DNA from: Takakia lepidozioides
Lineage: Eukaryota > Streptophyta > Takakiopsida > Takakiales > Takakiaceae
Direction of reading: 5' to 3'
NCBI GenBank assembly: GCA_030704615.1
Contig: CM060732.1
Coordinates: 75,809,053-75,869,052 of the forward strand
Length of the DNA: 60,000 nt
The position numbers and the translations under genes were made by a program. The notes below the pieces were generated by a model. It ran no database searches. It saw nothing but the letters and a program-made list of their open reading frames with translations, and had not been told where the DNA came from. Shown here piece by piece: positions 42,953-52,489 of this stretch (the stretch's first letter is position 1; each line of letters starts with the position of its first letter).

Positions 42953-43198
42953 TTTTGACCAACATGGGACAGTGGCACATTATTAAATAACGAATTTTTG
43001 AAATTATATTCTTAGATAAAATATTTATTCGCTCATATACCAAAACACACCCTTTCAGGGAAGGAAAGTTTGCCTTAGTGCCTATGCTGAATTGCGTCTG
43101 CTACTGTTACCTGTTTATGGATACTTTTTTATTGTCACTTTGGCAGTATCATGTCAAAGTCACTCCAAACTATCTACCATCTACCCATGACCATCTAC

Positions 43199-43533
43199 CC
43201 ATGCAGGTTTCTTGTAGCTATCATTCCACAGGGAATCATCGGTAATCTGGAGCTTGAAATCCGGCTTTCTTGGATGATCTGGACCCACACTTCTATCCCT
43301 ACTCCTTCAGCTATCCATGCCTCTGCACAAATCATGCATATATCCTTGCATTGCTGTTAGCAACTGACAATGACAGCCTACATTTGTTCCAGCAAACACC
43401 CAACTCAACTTACCACACTAGTTCATATTCTCAATTGCATTGCTGCTCTTTGTAATCCAACAGACATTTACCTTTTTGCCTCGGTTGTCCCACCATTGAC
43501 TGGGGTCAGAAAAATATTCATTCCACAGCTTCC
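43199..43533 (-). pseudogene. OSB-like gene fragment, copy 1 (two exons)
   Basis: On the minus strand the first exon reads LWNEYFSDPSQWWDNRGKK and ends AAG/GTAAATG, a good donor. After about 200 bases the second reads RKPDFKLQITDDSLWNDS. Together they match the PDF motif of organellar single-stranded DNA-binding proteins (W..FF..P..WWDNR..K then PDFKHK..G..LW). Retention of intron-like sequence between the halves points to capture at the DNA level rather than from mRNA. No OB-fold domain or start is visible. Confidence 0.6.
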
Positions 43534-43789
43534 CCTCATCTCCGTTAACTGTTTTTCGATACTTTCCTGTTGTCACATTGACAATATCATGTCAAAGTCA
43601 CTCCAAACTAGATTCACTCAACCAGCTAATTTGCAGACATTGAAATTTAGGGCCGGTTCTGATAAGAGGGAAAAACAGGGTGAAATGTGTTGAAGAAGGT
43701 GCGTTTATTAGCAGTGCTTGATTTTATCAATTGTGCCGCTACTCCTGCGGCTTCCAGTTCACCATCTACCCATGCAGGTTTCTTGTAGC

Positions 43790-44060
43790 TAAATCCACAG
43801 GTAATCATAGGTAATCATGTGCTTGAAATCTGGCCCTCTTGGATGAATCTGGACCCATACTCTATCCCTGCTCTTTCAGCTATCACTGCTTCTGCACAAA
43901 TCATGCATACTTCCTTGCCTTGCAGCTGATAATGACAACCTAGATTTGTTCTAGGAAACAACCAACTCAGCTTATCACACTAGTTCCTATGTTGAATTGC
44001 GTCTGCCCTCTATAATCTAATAGGCATTAACCTTTTTCCCTCGGTTGTCCCACCATTCCA
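43790..44060 (-). pseudogene. OSB-like gene fragment, copy 2
   Basis: This is a diverged tandem copy of 43199-43533, offset by about 570 bp. EWWDNRGKK lies at the right end and RGPDFKHMITYDYLW at the left, followed by a stop in the exon. The donor position has changed slightly, but the two halves are the same distance apart. Flanking sequence (TTCTTGTAGCTA and the CATGTCAAAGT string) is also duplicated. Confidence 0.6.
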
Positions 44061-44112
44061 CAACTTCTCCTCATCTCTGTGACCTGTTTCTGGATACTTT
44101 CTTGTTGTCACA

Positions 44113-45150
44113 TTGGCATCATGTCAAAGTTCAGATCGACATCTAGTACAATTCCAGCTTGGACGATGTTACCACGAACCTCTTTGCTATTTTGCAGGGC
44201 TGCCAGGCTTGCACACATGTTGCAAATGTAACAAACGCGATGTGGTTGCGCTGCAGTATCCCTTCCCACACCACTTGCTCATAGACCTCTCCAAAGGGCC
44301 TCCATGCCGCGCCGCTGTTGTGCATATCCTAGGATCATCATCCTCCATGCACCCCAATTTGGCATACAAGTCCACAAAGATATAGTTCAGAACAACATTT
44401 GTTTAATTTCAGCTTGGACGATGTCATCACAAACCCCGTCTTCACTCATTGCCTACTCTAGTTAAGTGCAATTATGGGCTAGGCTGGTACTACATCTCAT
44501 TCAGCCATATTATCAAAACAGCCATGTATCCTTGTAGTTGCATCCTGCAACCTTGGCATACATGTCCACTACGACAACATTCAGAATCACATCAGATACA
44601 ATACCAGCTTTGACAATATCACCGTGGACCTTTGTACCCTTTTTCAGGGCTGCCATGCGTGCATTTGACATACATATCCACCTAGGCAGTGTTTAAAGTG
44701 ACATCTAGTGGTACAATTCCAGATTTGATAATGGACCTTTGCGTCCTTTCCAGGGCTACCAGGCTCGCATTTGACATACATGTACACCAGGGGAATGTTC
44801 AGAATGATATCAGGTACAATTCCAGCTTTGATGATGTCACCATGAACCTCTTGGCCCCTTCCCAGGGCTGTTAGGCTCGCATATGCATATTAACAACACA
44901 AATGACATGACTGGTTTGGCTTCATCCTTTCCCACATCATTTGTTCTTAGGTTTCCAAAGCCTTACTCCCACACCTATGCTACACACACTTACAATCATG
45001 GCAGTCCACAACACCAACATCTCATTTAGCCATGTTGTCGAACTCTCTCCTTTGCATCAGGCTTGCTGCACACCACATTTGGCATACATGTCCACTAGGC
45101 AGTCGAATGACAACTAGTACGATTTCAGCTTTGACGATGGCACATGGCCT
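44113..45150 (-). pseudogene. Inverted PPR fragments inside the CACTA-like element
   Basis: Several minus-strand pieces of PLS-class PPR repeats, each about 100-250 bp and separated by small deletions, can be read. Examples are LTALGRGQEVHGDIIKAGIVPDII near 44790-44870 (shown only in parts here), KAGIVSD-like strings near 44600, and VTSSKLELY at 44143. None has an uninterrupted frame. They are close relatives of the plus-strand PPR pseudogene outside the element, but in opposite orientation. Confidence 0.65.
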
Positions 45151-45215
45151 AAAACACGGCCTGCTAAGACCAAGCTTACTCTCCCAAGAACCTTGAAATA
45201 TCAGGAAGAATACCA

Positions 45216-45400
45216 AATCATGGTACTAACAAGAGCCAACAGCCCACATTTGCAGGATGGACAAACTTCTTCACATCGTACATTAAGGAAAAGCCACACC
45301 TTGCCATTGCGGTTGTCGCACCATCGTGAAGGATCTTTAGGAATCTCATGCCAACTCTGCTCCGTGCTGCAAATGAAGGGCCGAGTATGATGAGAGGGCA
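45216..45400 (-). pseudogene. OSB-like exon fragment, copy 3
   Basis: The minus strand reads TEQSWHEIPKDPSRWCDNR, then NGK/V at the position where the other copies have an intron donor. The downstream part (LNVRCEEVCPSCKCGLL in frame) is likely intron read through. It is a near copy of 46120-46265. Confidence 0.55.
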
Positions 45401-45990
45401 AAACAGGCTGAAATAGGTGCCCTCACCACATTGTCCTCGACCTTGTGTCATGACCCATGGAGGATTTACTCTTTTATTACAGGAAAGCAGTTCAATTCCC
45501 TCGATTCATATCCTCCATATTGTCTCAAAAGCATGTTGGTTTTTGAACAAATACACTGTCAAACAAGAGTTTTATGTTGAAATACTCTTTTGTTATGGCC
45601 AAACAATTCAAATCCCTCAGTTCATATCCCTCCAAAAACACTTTTATACAAGAGTTCCGTGTTGAGGAAATAATGCAGATTTTCGAACAAAATCCCTGTC
45701 AAACAAGAGTATTGTGTTGAAAAACTCTTGTGCTAAGGCAAAGGAGTTCAAATCCCTTAGTTCATATCCCTCCATATTGTTTCAAAAGCCTGGAGGGTTT
45801 TCTAACAAATATGACAAGTGTTTCGTGTTGAGAAACTCTTTTGTCACGGCAAAAAGTTCAAATCTCTCAGTTCATATCTCTCCAAATTTGTTCAAGAGGA
45901 TGAAGTTTTATCATTGTCCGACTAGAGTTTGACTGACCATGAACCCAAGAGGACCTCTTCAGTGTGCTGCTTGTTTCTGTAGTCAGGTAA
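45401..45990. repeat. Diverged internal repeats inside the CACTA-like element
   Basis: Three or four copies of a unit containing TTCAAATCCCTCAGTTCATAT and AACAAGAGT..GTGTTGA words lie at about 45485, 45605, 45745 and 45855, spaced 110-140 bp. No coding content is recognised. Confidence 0.55.
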
Positions 45991-46014
45991 TGTCGGATTG
46001 GTCAGTGAGAACCA

Positions 46015-46335
46015 CCACGGTGCAGCTGAGTGGGCAGAGATTGAAACACGGCCTGCTAAGACCAAGCTAACTCGAACCTTGTAAACATCAGGAAGAATAC
46101 CAAATCATGGTACTAACAGGAGCCAACAACCCACATTTGCAGGATGGACAAACTTCTTCACATCGTACATTAAGAAAAAGCCACACCTTGCGATTGCGGT
46201 TGTCCCACCATCGTGAAGGATCTTTTAGAAACTCATGCCAGCTCTGCTCCGTGCTGTAAAATCAGGGCCGAGCGGGTAGAGATTGAAACACGGTCTGCTA
46301 AGACGAAGCTGACTCTCCCAAGAACGGCAGGCTCC
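46015..46335 (-). pseudogene. OSB-like exon fragment, copy 4, with flanking repeat
   Basis: This is the best-preserved first half of the motif: EQSWHEFLKDPSRWWDNRN on the minus strand, then RK and GTGTGG, a plausible donor. The left flank (46015-46140) is the block found inverted at 38660-38830. A second piece of the flank sits at 46275-46325. Confidence 0.6.
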
Positions 46336-46560
46336 CAGCCGAAACCTCCTCGCACACATACCCTAGCGTTTCTAGGGTTGCTTGCTCCAAATGCGAAGGT
46401 TGATCCAACTGCGGGCCTCCCATGCATGTTTGCCCTCTCTCCCGCTCGCTCGCTCCAAGTCCCAACCCTCTCTCTCTCTTCCCTCCCGCTCGCTCTAATC
46501 TGTTCACGCTACCGTGATGGGCAACTTTTTAAGTTTTTTAATCTTTTTGTAAACCCTAAA

Positions 46561-46785
46561 AGTCCCTCTTTGATTTTTTTTCTTTTTTTTTTTTTCTTAA
46601 AGGAAACCACATGCCCTTGAGGAGGGGGGAAAATTCACCCGCCTTCATTTATGGGCCATAAGACGTACAGGACGATCAACGCCCAGACATACCGTCACGA
46701 ACAATCCCACACACGGGATAAGGCAGCAGGTTTGAACCCCAAACCACCGGGGCGACACACTGTGCACTTACCAGCCGATGTGTGT
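46561..46785 (-). mobile_element. tRNA-derived SINE, copy 1
   Basis: Read on the minus strand it runs from ACATCGGCTGGTAAGTGCAC through a perfect Pol III B box GTTCAAACC (46729-46737) to CCTCAAGGGC and an A-rich tail. Relative to copy 2 it has lost about 12 bases, including part of the A box. It lies inside the CACTA-like element, so it inserted after, or was carried along with, that element. Confidence 0.72.
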
Positions 46786-47236
46786 GTTTTTTTTTAAAAA
46801 ATTGCATTTAAAAAAAAATGATTCTAGTGGTCAGAGTCTCCATTTTTTCAAAATATAAATACTCATATATTATATATATAACCAGAAAAGCATGTGTCGA
46901 CATGTGCAGTCATGTAGTGATTTATCCATGTGATGATCTGGCAGAATGCATTAGAGTGAGAGTCATGAAGTCATATGTCTTTCTAGCAATATACACACGT
47001 CATTCCAGTGTAGCCATGACCGTGACTGGTAGTCATATCTGCCATGCCAATATTCGTGGTCAAACATATTTGACTTGTGTTGCGCAGAGTCCGGAGCCAT
47101 GCAGTCGCATATACGCCTTCCCCAGACCTGCATTATGACTTCAAAAACATTTTACGACTGCAAATGGCATTTCTGCCACAAATCTGTCATGACTGCGCAC
47201 CCATGGGAGTCATAAAAGCCGCAATCTGTTGTAGTG

Positions 47237-49573
47237 AAGGGAGTGTTCGACAGTATGGTTGAATGAGATGTGGTGTCGTGGAGTGCGATGATTGCAGGAT
47301 ATGCACAGCAAGGGCATGGGATGGAGGCTTTGGAGACCTCTTAGCAAATGATGTGCGAAGGGGTGAAGCCCAACCGCATAATGTTTGTTTGCATTGGCAA
47401 TGCGTGTGCAAGACTGGCAGCCCTGGAAAGGTACAAAGAGGTCCATGGTGACATCGTCAAATCTGGAATTGTACCCGATGTCATTATGGACACTGTGAGT
47501 GCATCGAGGATGCAAATGGAGTGTTCGACAGTATGGCTGAATGAGATGTGGTGTCGTGGAGTGCGATGATTGCAGGATATGCACAGCAAGGATGCGGGAT
47601 GGAGGCTTATGAGCAATTGATGTGCGAAGGGGTGAAGCCCAACCGCAACACATTTGTTTGTGTTTGCAATGCGTGTGCAAGCCTAGGAGCCTGGAAAAGG
47701 GGAAAGAGGTCCATGGTGACATCGTCAAAGCTGGATTTGTACCAGATGTCATCCTGAACACTGTCCTGGTGGACATGTATGCCAAATGTGGGTGCATGAA
47801 GGATGCGAAGGGAGTTTTCAAATGGCTGAACAAGATGTGGTGTCGTGGAACGCGATGCTTCCAGGGTATGCACAGCAGGGGCGTGGGATGGAGGCTTTGG
47901 AGACCTATGAGCAAATGATGGGGGAAGGGGTGAAGCCCGACCACATCACGCTTGTGTGCGTTTGCAATGCGTGTGCAAGCCTGGCAGCCCTAGAAAAGGG
48001 CAAAGAGGTGCATGGTTGCATCGCCAAAGCTGGAACTGTACCAGGTGTGATCCTGAACACTGCCCTGGTGGACATGTATGCCAAATGTGGGAGCATTGAG
48101 GATGCAGAGGGAGTGTTCAACAATATGACTGAACGAGATTTATTGTCGTGGAACGTGATGCTTGCAGGATATGCACAGCAGGACGTGGGATGGAGGACTT
48201 GGAGACCTATGAGCAAATGATGGGGGAAGGAGTGAAGCGCGACCACATCATGTTTGTGTGCGTTTGCAGTGCGTGTGCAAGCCTGGCAGCCCTGGAAAAA
48301 GGCAAAGAGGAGCATGGTTGCATCGCCAAAGCTGGAATTGTACCAGATGTGATTCTGGACAATAGCCTCGTGGACATGTATGCCAAATGTGGGAGCATTG
48401 AGGATGCGGAGGGAGTGTTCAACAATATGGCTGAACGAGATTTGGTGTCATGGAACGCCATGCTGGCAGGATATGCACAGCAGGGCGTGGGATGGAGGAC
48501 TTGGAGACCTATGAGCAAATGATGGCGGAAGGGGTGAAGCGCAACAACATCAAGTTTGTGTGCGTTTGCAGTGCTTGTGCAAGCCTGGCAGCCCTGGAAA
48601 AGGGTGAAGAGGTGCATGGTGACATCCCCAAAGTTGGAATTGTATCAACCGTCATTCTAGACACTGCCCTGGTGGACATGTATGCGAAATGTGGGTGCAT
48701 TGAGGATGCAAAGGGAGTATTTGACAATGTAACTGAACGAAATGTGGTGTCGTGGAATGCGATGATCGCAGGATCCCCAACATGGTTGTCATAGGGAGGT
48801 CCTGCAACTATTTGAAGGAATGTAAAAGAACGGCTTGAAGCCGGACAGTATCACCTTTATCTGTGTTCTATCTGCATGTAGCCACACTGGCCTACTGAAT
48901 GAAGGAAGACGCTACTTTCATTCCCTGAGTCAAGATCATGGTGTTACTCCGACAGTAAAGCACTTTGGCTGCATGATGGACCTTCTTGGATGTGCGGGAC
49001 AACTGGATGAGGCAGTGGACCTGATTAATAAAATGCCAATCAATCCATAGGTTGTGGTGCGGAAGGCCTTGCTTGGTGCCTGCAGAATCCATGGCAATGT
49101 GGAGATGGCTAAACTTGCAGCAACATCTATCCTCAAGTGGGATGAACAGGATGCCGCGACCTATGTGTTGCTATCAAACATCTATGCTGCAGCTGGCAGG
49201 TGGGATGATACTGCAAAGGTGAGAAAAATGATGAAGGTTAGAGGGGTTAGAAAGGAGCCAGGTCGCTTCGGCATTGAGGTTGGCAACAGGGTGCACACCT
49301 TCGTTGTAGATGACAAGTTGCATCCCAAAATTAAGGAAATCCATGTTGACCTGAGAAGATTGTCTGGGCAGATGAAGGAGGTGGGGTATGTGCCTGATAC
49401 ACGCTTTGTATTGCATGATGTGGGGGAGGAGGAAAAGAAATTTTCTCTTTGCCACCACAGCGAGAAGCTGGCCATTGGGTTTTGGGTTGATCAGCACAAC
49501 CCCTACGATGCCTCCTCCTCCACTGAATTTACAATTGCCATCAAACATCTATGCTGCAGCTGGCAGGTGGGAT
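47237..49573 (+). pseudogene. DYW-type PPR pseudogene, 3' part
   Basis: Continues the PLS array right of the CACTA-like element. Units are about 303 bp (101 residues): VVSWNAMLAGYAQQG..ALETYEQMMGEGVKPD..VCVCNACASLAALEKGKEVHG..KAGIVPDVIL..LVDMYAKCGSIEDA. Stops occur at about 47268 and 47341, frameshifts near 47480, 47690, 47820, 48180 and 48482 (the last two are single-base losses in the same G run), then at 48775, and in-frame TAA (48825) and TAG (49048). E/E+ sequence follows (LLGACRIHGNVEMAKLAA, VLLSNIYAAAGRWDD), and the DYW domain start GYVPDTRFVLHDV with the zinc-site HSE of CHHSEKLA. A one-base shift then destroys the frame. The rest of the DYW domain (CxxC and the DYW end) is replaced by a second copy of 34 bases from 49173-49206. 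Not functional. Confidence 0.88.
49173..49573 (+). repeat. 34-bp direct repeat truncating the DYW domain
   Basis: The 34 bases at 49173-49206 (encoding SNIYAAAGRWD) recur without change at 49540-49573. The second copy lies where the DYW domain's second zinc-binding half should be, and PPR similarity ends there. Confidence 0.9.
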
Positions 49574-49738
49574 CCATCTGAGCAGCAAAATGTTCTCTCT
49601 GCATTTTACTAGCGCCTAACAACAAGCTGTATGTCCCATCACATTTCACATGAGCTTGTTCTTCTTTGTACACCAATTTGACACATAGAATAGTTTATAT
49701 AACTACCTGTTATGTGCTACCTCTCTTTCTCAAAAAGA

Positions 49739-50120
49739 TGCAGAGAGGAAAGGGAGATTGTCAATGCCTAATGTGAGGGTGGCCTGAAGACAATATCCAT
49801 TTTCTGCTACAATGTCCGGGGGTATTCTCATCAGGCTGAGCCTGAAGCACTGACCCTCTCTGAACTTGTTTCCAGTCTGTGACATAGGAGAGGCCATCAT
49901 GGATAACCTCAAGGGTTTATCCACCCTCGGCACTAGACTGAAATCTAAACTCGGGGCAGGAAGCCTACCTTTGAACAACAAACAGATGCAGTGAGGAAAG
50001 AGGGATTGCAATTACCCATTGTGTGGGCAACCTGAAGACACAGGGATAGCATTGTGGCCGTGCCCCCAGTCTGGGCGGAACAAGAGCAAACCTTTGTGAG
50101 GGGCTCACTCCAGTAGCAAT
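49739..50120 (+). mobile_element. LINE zinc-domain and tail fragments, rearranged
   Basis: The plus strand at 49764-49830 reads [13 protein letters not shown], and at 49990-50025 [10 protein letters not shown]: two pieces of the LINE zinc-binding domain. The next bases (50040-50120) match the LINE tail repeat in the opposite coding orientation to those pieces. This is a rearranged remnant of the family seen in the introns at 10-11, 31 and 33 kb. Confidence 0.5.
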
Positions 50121-51072
50121 ATCCATCAACATGACTCGAATATTCATCAATGTGAGTAATACGAGCACACTTAAAACGGAAGTTGGGGGCTTAGGAAATA
50201 AGGTCTGCGTCACTGATAATGCTGCCTTGTCTGTACTTCTTAGTTCTTACGGATCAAAGTCCTTCAGACCAGTTTAATCTAGGAAGATAGTAGCAGAAAC
50301 CGGATAAAGAACCTGTATGGTAGTTTAGAGCAACTCTTACTTTGTGTAATTATGAAAAGAACATTATGAAGGCCAGGCTTGAGATCCTAGTAACGAATGA
50401 AGAAAGAAAGTAAGTGGGTCTCTTTTGAACATGTTCATGAAAGCTCATAGAACAAACTACCTTCGAAGAGAAATATCCATATCCACATCGGTACTTTTTA
50501 TCAACACAGATTTTGTTCAAAACAATAATATTTGTCACTGAGTTTATGTAGGCAACTATTTTTTTAAAGAATGTATCTTTGAATATACGGTCGTTATCTA
50601 TTATATCAAAATGCTAATGTCCACCGTAAACAATAAAAACTTGGGCATGTGTATAACTTGGAAAAACAAACTGTTAATGCGGAGAGGCAGACAAAATAAA
50701 CGATGTACTCCGGAACAAACATGCATTAAATAAAAGACCACCAAGATTTTTCAGGAAACCGTGGCATTAAATAAAAGTCCAAACTATTTGAAATCTACAC
50801 CAATTGCAAATAAAAGATGAAAAAAGATATCATATAAACAACATTCATAATCCAAATCCAAATCTGCTTGTTGTATCAAAATGAGCCACAATCATTACAC
50901 CGGTCAAATGAATCTTGAAATGAAATAGAGAGAAAAAAATACAGAAAAATACAGAAATACAGAAAAGGGGTTCCACTCCCCCACACTTCGTGGGCATAGA
51001 TAGAGGTAGCTGCATCAAACAATGAAATACAGAGATGTGAACAGAGATGTAAGACCATGGGATGACCCCCCC
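50121..51072. other. Intergenic, nothing recognised
   Basis: AT-rich sequence with no supported gene or RNA. Short open frames on the minus strand (50350-50538 and 50876-51058) have no family features. Confidence 0.45.
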
Positions 51073-51143
51073 TTTTTATACCAATTGAACGCAGTTCTCA
51101 GAATTCGTCGCTAGTAGTGCGGAGCAACGCGAAGCCCTAGTTA
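51073..51143 (+). repeat. 72-bp dispersed repeat, copy 2
   Basis: Second copy of the 39667-39738 repeat, same orientation, with about four differences. It ends in GCGAAGCCCTAGTT about 20 bp before the SINE at 51160. Confidence 0.7.
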
Positions 51144-51159
51144 TTAAGAAAGAAAAGCC

Positions 51160-51390
51160 AAGCACATTGGCTGGTAGCTCGGCTAGTAAGTGCACAATGT
51201 GTCGCCCTGGTGAATCAGGGTTCAAACCTGCTGCCCTTCCCCGTGTGTGGGATTGTTCGTGATGTTATGTCTTGGCGTGATTCGGTCCTGTAGGTCTCCA
51301 TGGCCCACAAATGAAAGGGGGTTAATTTTTCCCCCTCCTCAAGGGCCTAAATTGTGGGCTGTCGGTTTCTTTTAATAAAAAAAATAAAAA
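51160..51390 (+). mobile_element. tRNA-derived SINE, copy 2 (best copy)
   Basis: The head carries an A box TAGCTCGGCTAG (51175-51186, 10 of 12 to the general consensus) and a perfect B box GTTCAAACC (51220-51228), 33 bases apart, as in a tRNA gene. A tRNA-unrelated body follows, ending CCTCAAGGGCCTAAATTGTG and a tail of A-rich repeats (51376-51398). No tRNA cloverleaf end is present, so this is a SINE, not a tRNA gene. Confidence 0.78.
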
Positions 51391-51489
51391 AACAAGGAAA
51401 TGTTTTTCTTAAACATGTCAAAAAGATACAAATTGTCGAACGGCTCACAATTTTGGCAGGCCATTCTTAAATGTTAAGAAAAAATGTTA

Positions 51490-51620
51490 ATTATTTTTAT
51501 AAGCCATAAAGTGTACAGACGGGGAGGCTAAGAAACCATACCACACACATGAGAAGGTAGTATAATTTGAGCCCCAAACCATTCAGGTGACTCATTATGC
51601 ACTATCCGATCGGCTGCCGG
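51490..51620 (-). mobile_element. tRNA-derived SINE, copy 3 (degraded)
   Basis: Read on the minus strand it follows copies 1 and 2 from CAGCCGATCGGATAGTGCATA through a mutated B box (GCTCAAATT) to the shared body with TGTACACTTTATGGC. It has about 30 percent differences, so it is older than the other two. Confidence 0.65.
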
Positions 51621-52453
51621 TATGTTTGAAAATGAACAATGCCTTTTTTAGTCTTATATATATATTATTTTTTAAAACATCACAATGAGGAAAGGGAAGG
51701 GGAAGGAGGAAGCTACTTTCTAGTTACAAAATACTAAAATGCATGCATGCGTCACTTATTATTCTTGGCCTTGAACTATGGGACAGTATTATAAGTTATC
51801 CTTACTAGGATAACTTGTATTTAATTAGATTAGAGCAATAGAAATGGGTTAGAATATAAGCGATTGTTTAGTTGCAATAGCTAAACTGGGTGTACTAGTT
51901 TGCAGTGAGTTAAATGCATGTCACTGTGGTATATATTTTTCAGATAGGAAGAAGCCCTTGAACCAAATTAGGAAAAAGTAATCCAGCAAAGATTACAAAA
52001 GAAACAGGAGCTACCAACCACAAACCCTCACCAAGAGCGGTACTGCTCCCTTTCGGGGGTGGGCTCTACGACGATATATGACATTCTGTTGATGCAGGCA
52101 GTCGTTGCCATCTTTTGTAGCTTGGATAACACAAGTAGTTGACATTTTTGCGTTTGCAAACACTCCAACTGATGGTGAAATAACCATATGAATTGACTTA
52201 GTGATTGATAAATCAAACATGTTTTCAATAAATAGGTGTTATGTAATATCGGGCTAGTTCCTTCAGGGCTTCATAGACTTGTTGTTCTCCTTGCCTTACC
52301 AACAGAGATAAGCAAAGCAACTCAAAAAACAGTTTCTCGCCACCATGATAGGATTAAGTAAACCAATAGTGGAGCTAGCCATATACAAGGACAGATAAAG
52401 AGCCCGAGGGATTGGGCAATTTTTGAGTACTGTAACAAAGCATAGCCATTCAA

Positions 52454-52489
<36 letters not shown>

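Larger units (their letters stand above)
42490..47236. mobile_element. CACTA-like element carrying PPR and OSB-like gene fragments
   Basis: The left end at 42490 reads CACTACAACAGATTGCGGC, and the right end at 47236 read inverted gives the same 19 bases. AAG flanks both ends (42487-42489 and 47237-47239), the 3-bp target duplication expected of CACTA/EnSpm elements. Subterminal regions repeat TACGACT, ATGACTGCAAATG and related words in both orientations (42508-42590 and 47138-47212), also typical. No transposase frame is seen, so it is non-autonomous. Contents in order: a G15 run and a long ATT repeat, two OSB-like fragment copies (minus), PPR fragments (minus), two further OSB-like copies (minus), an A-tailed SINE (minus). 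PPR pseudogene sequence lies immediately outside both ends. Family call and capture are inferences from ends and content. Confidence 0.8.

Noticed and set aside
44113-44385. Plus-strand 90-codon frame
   Set aside because: It is the shadow of minus-strand PPR fragments, which carry the recognisable motifs.
51160-51230. Functional tRNA gene
   Set aside because: Pol III boxes are present, but no acceptor stem pairs, and the sequence continues into a repeated body with an A-rich tail, so it is a SINE head.
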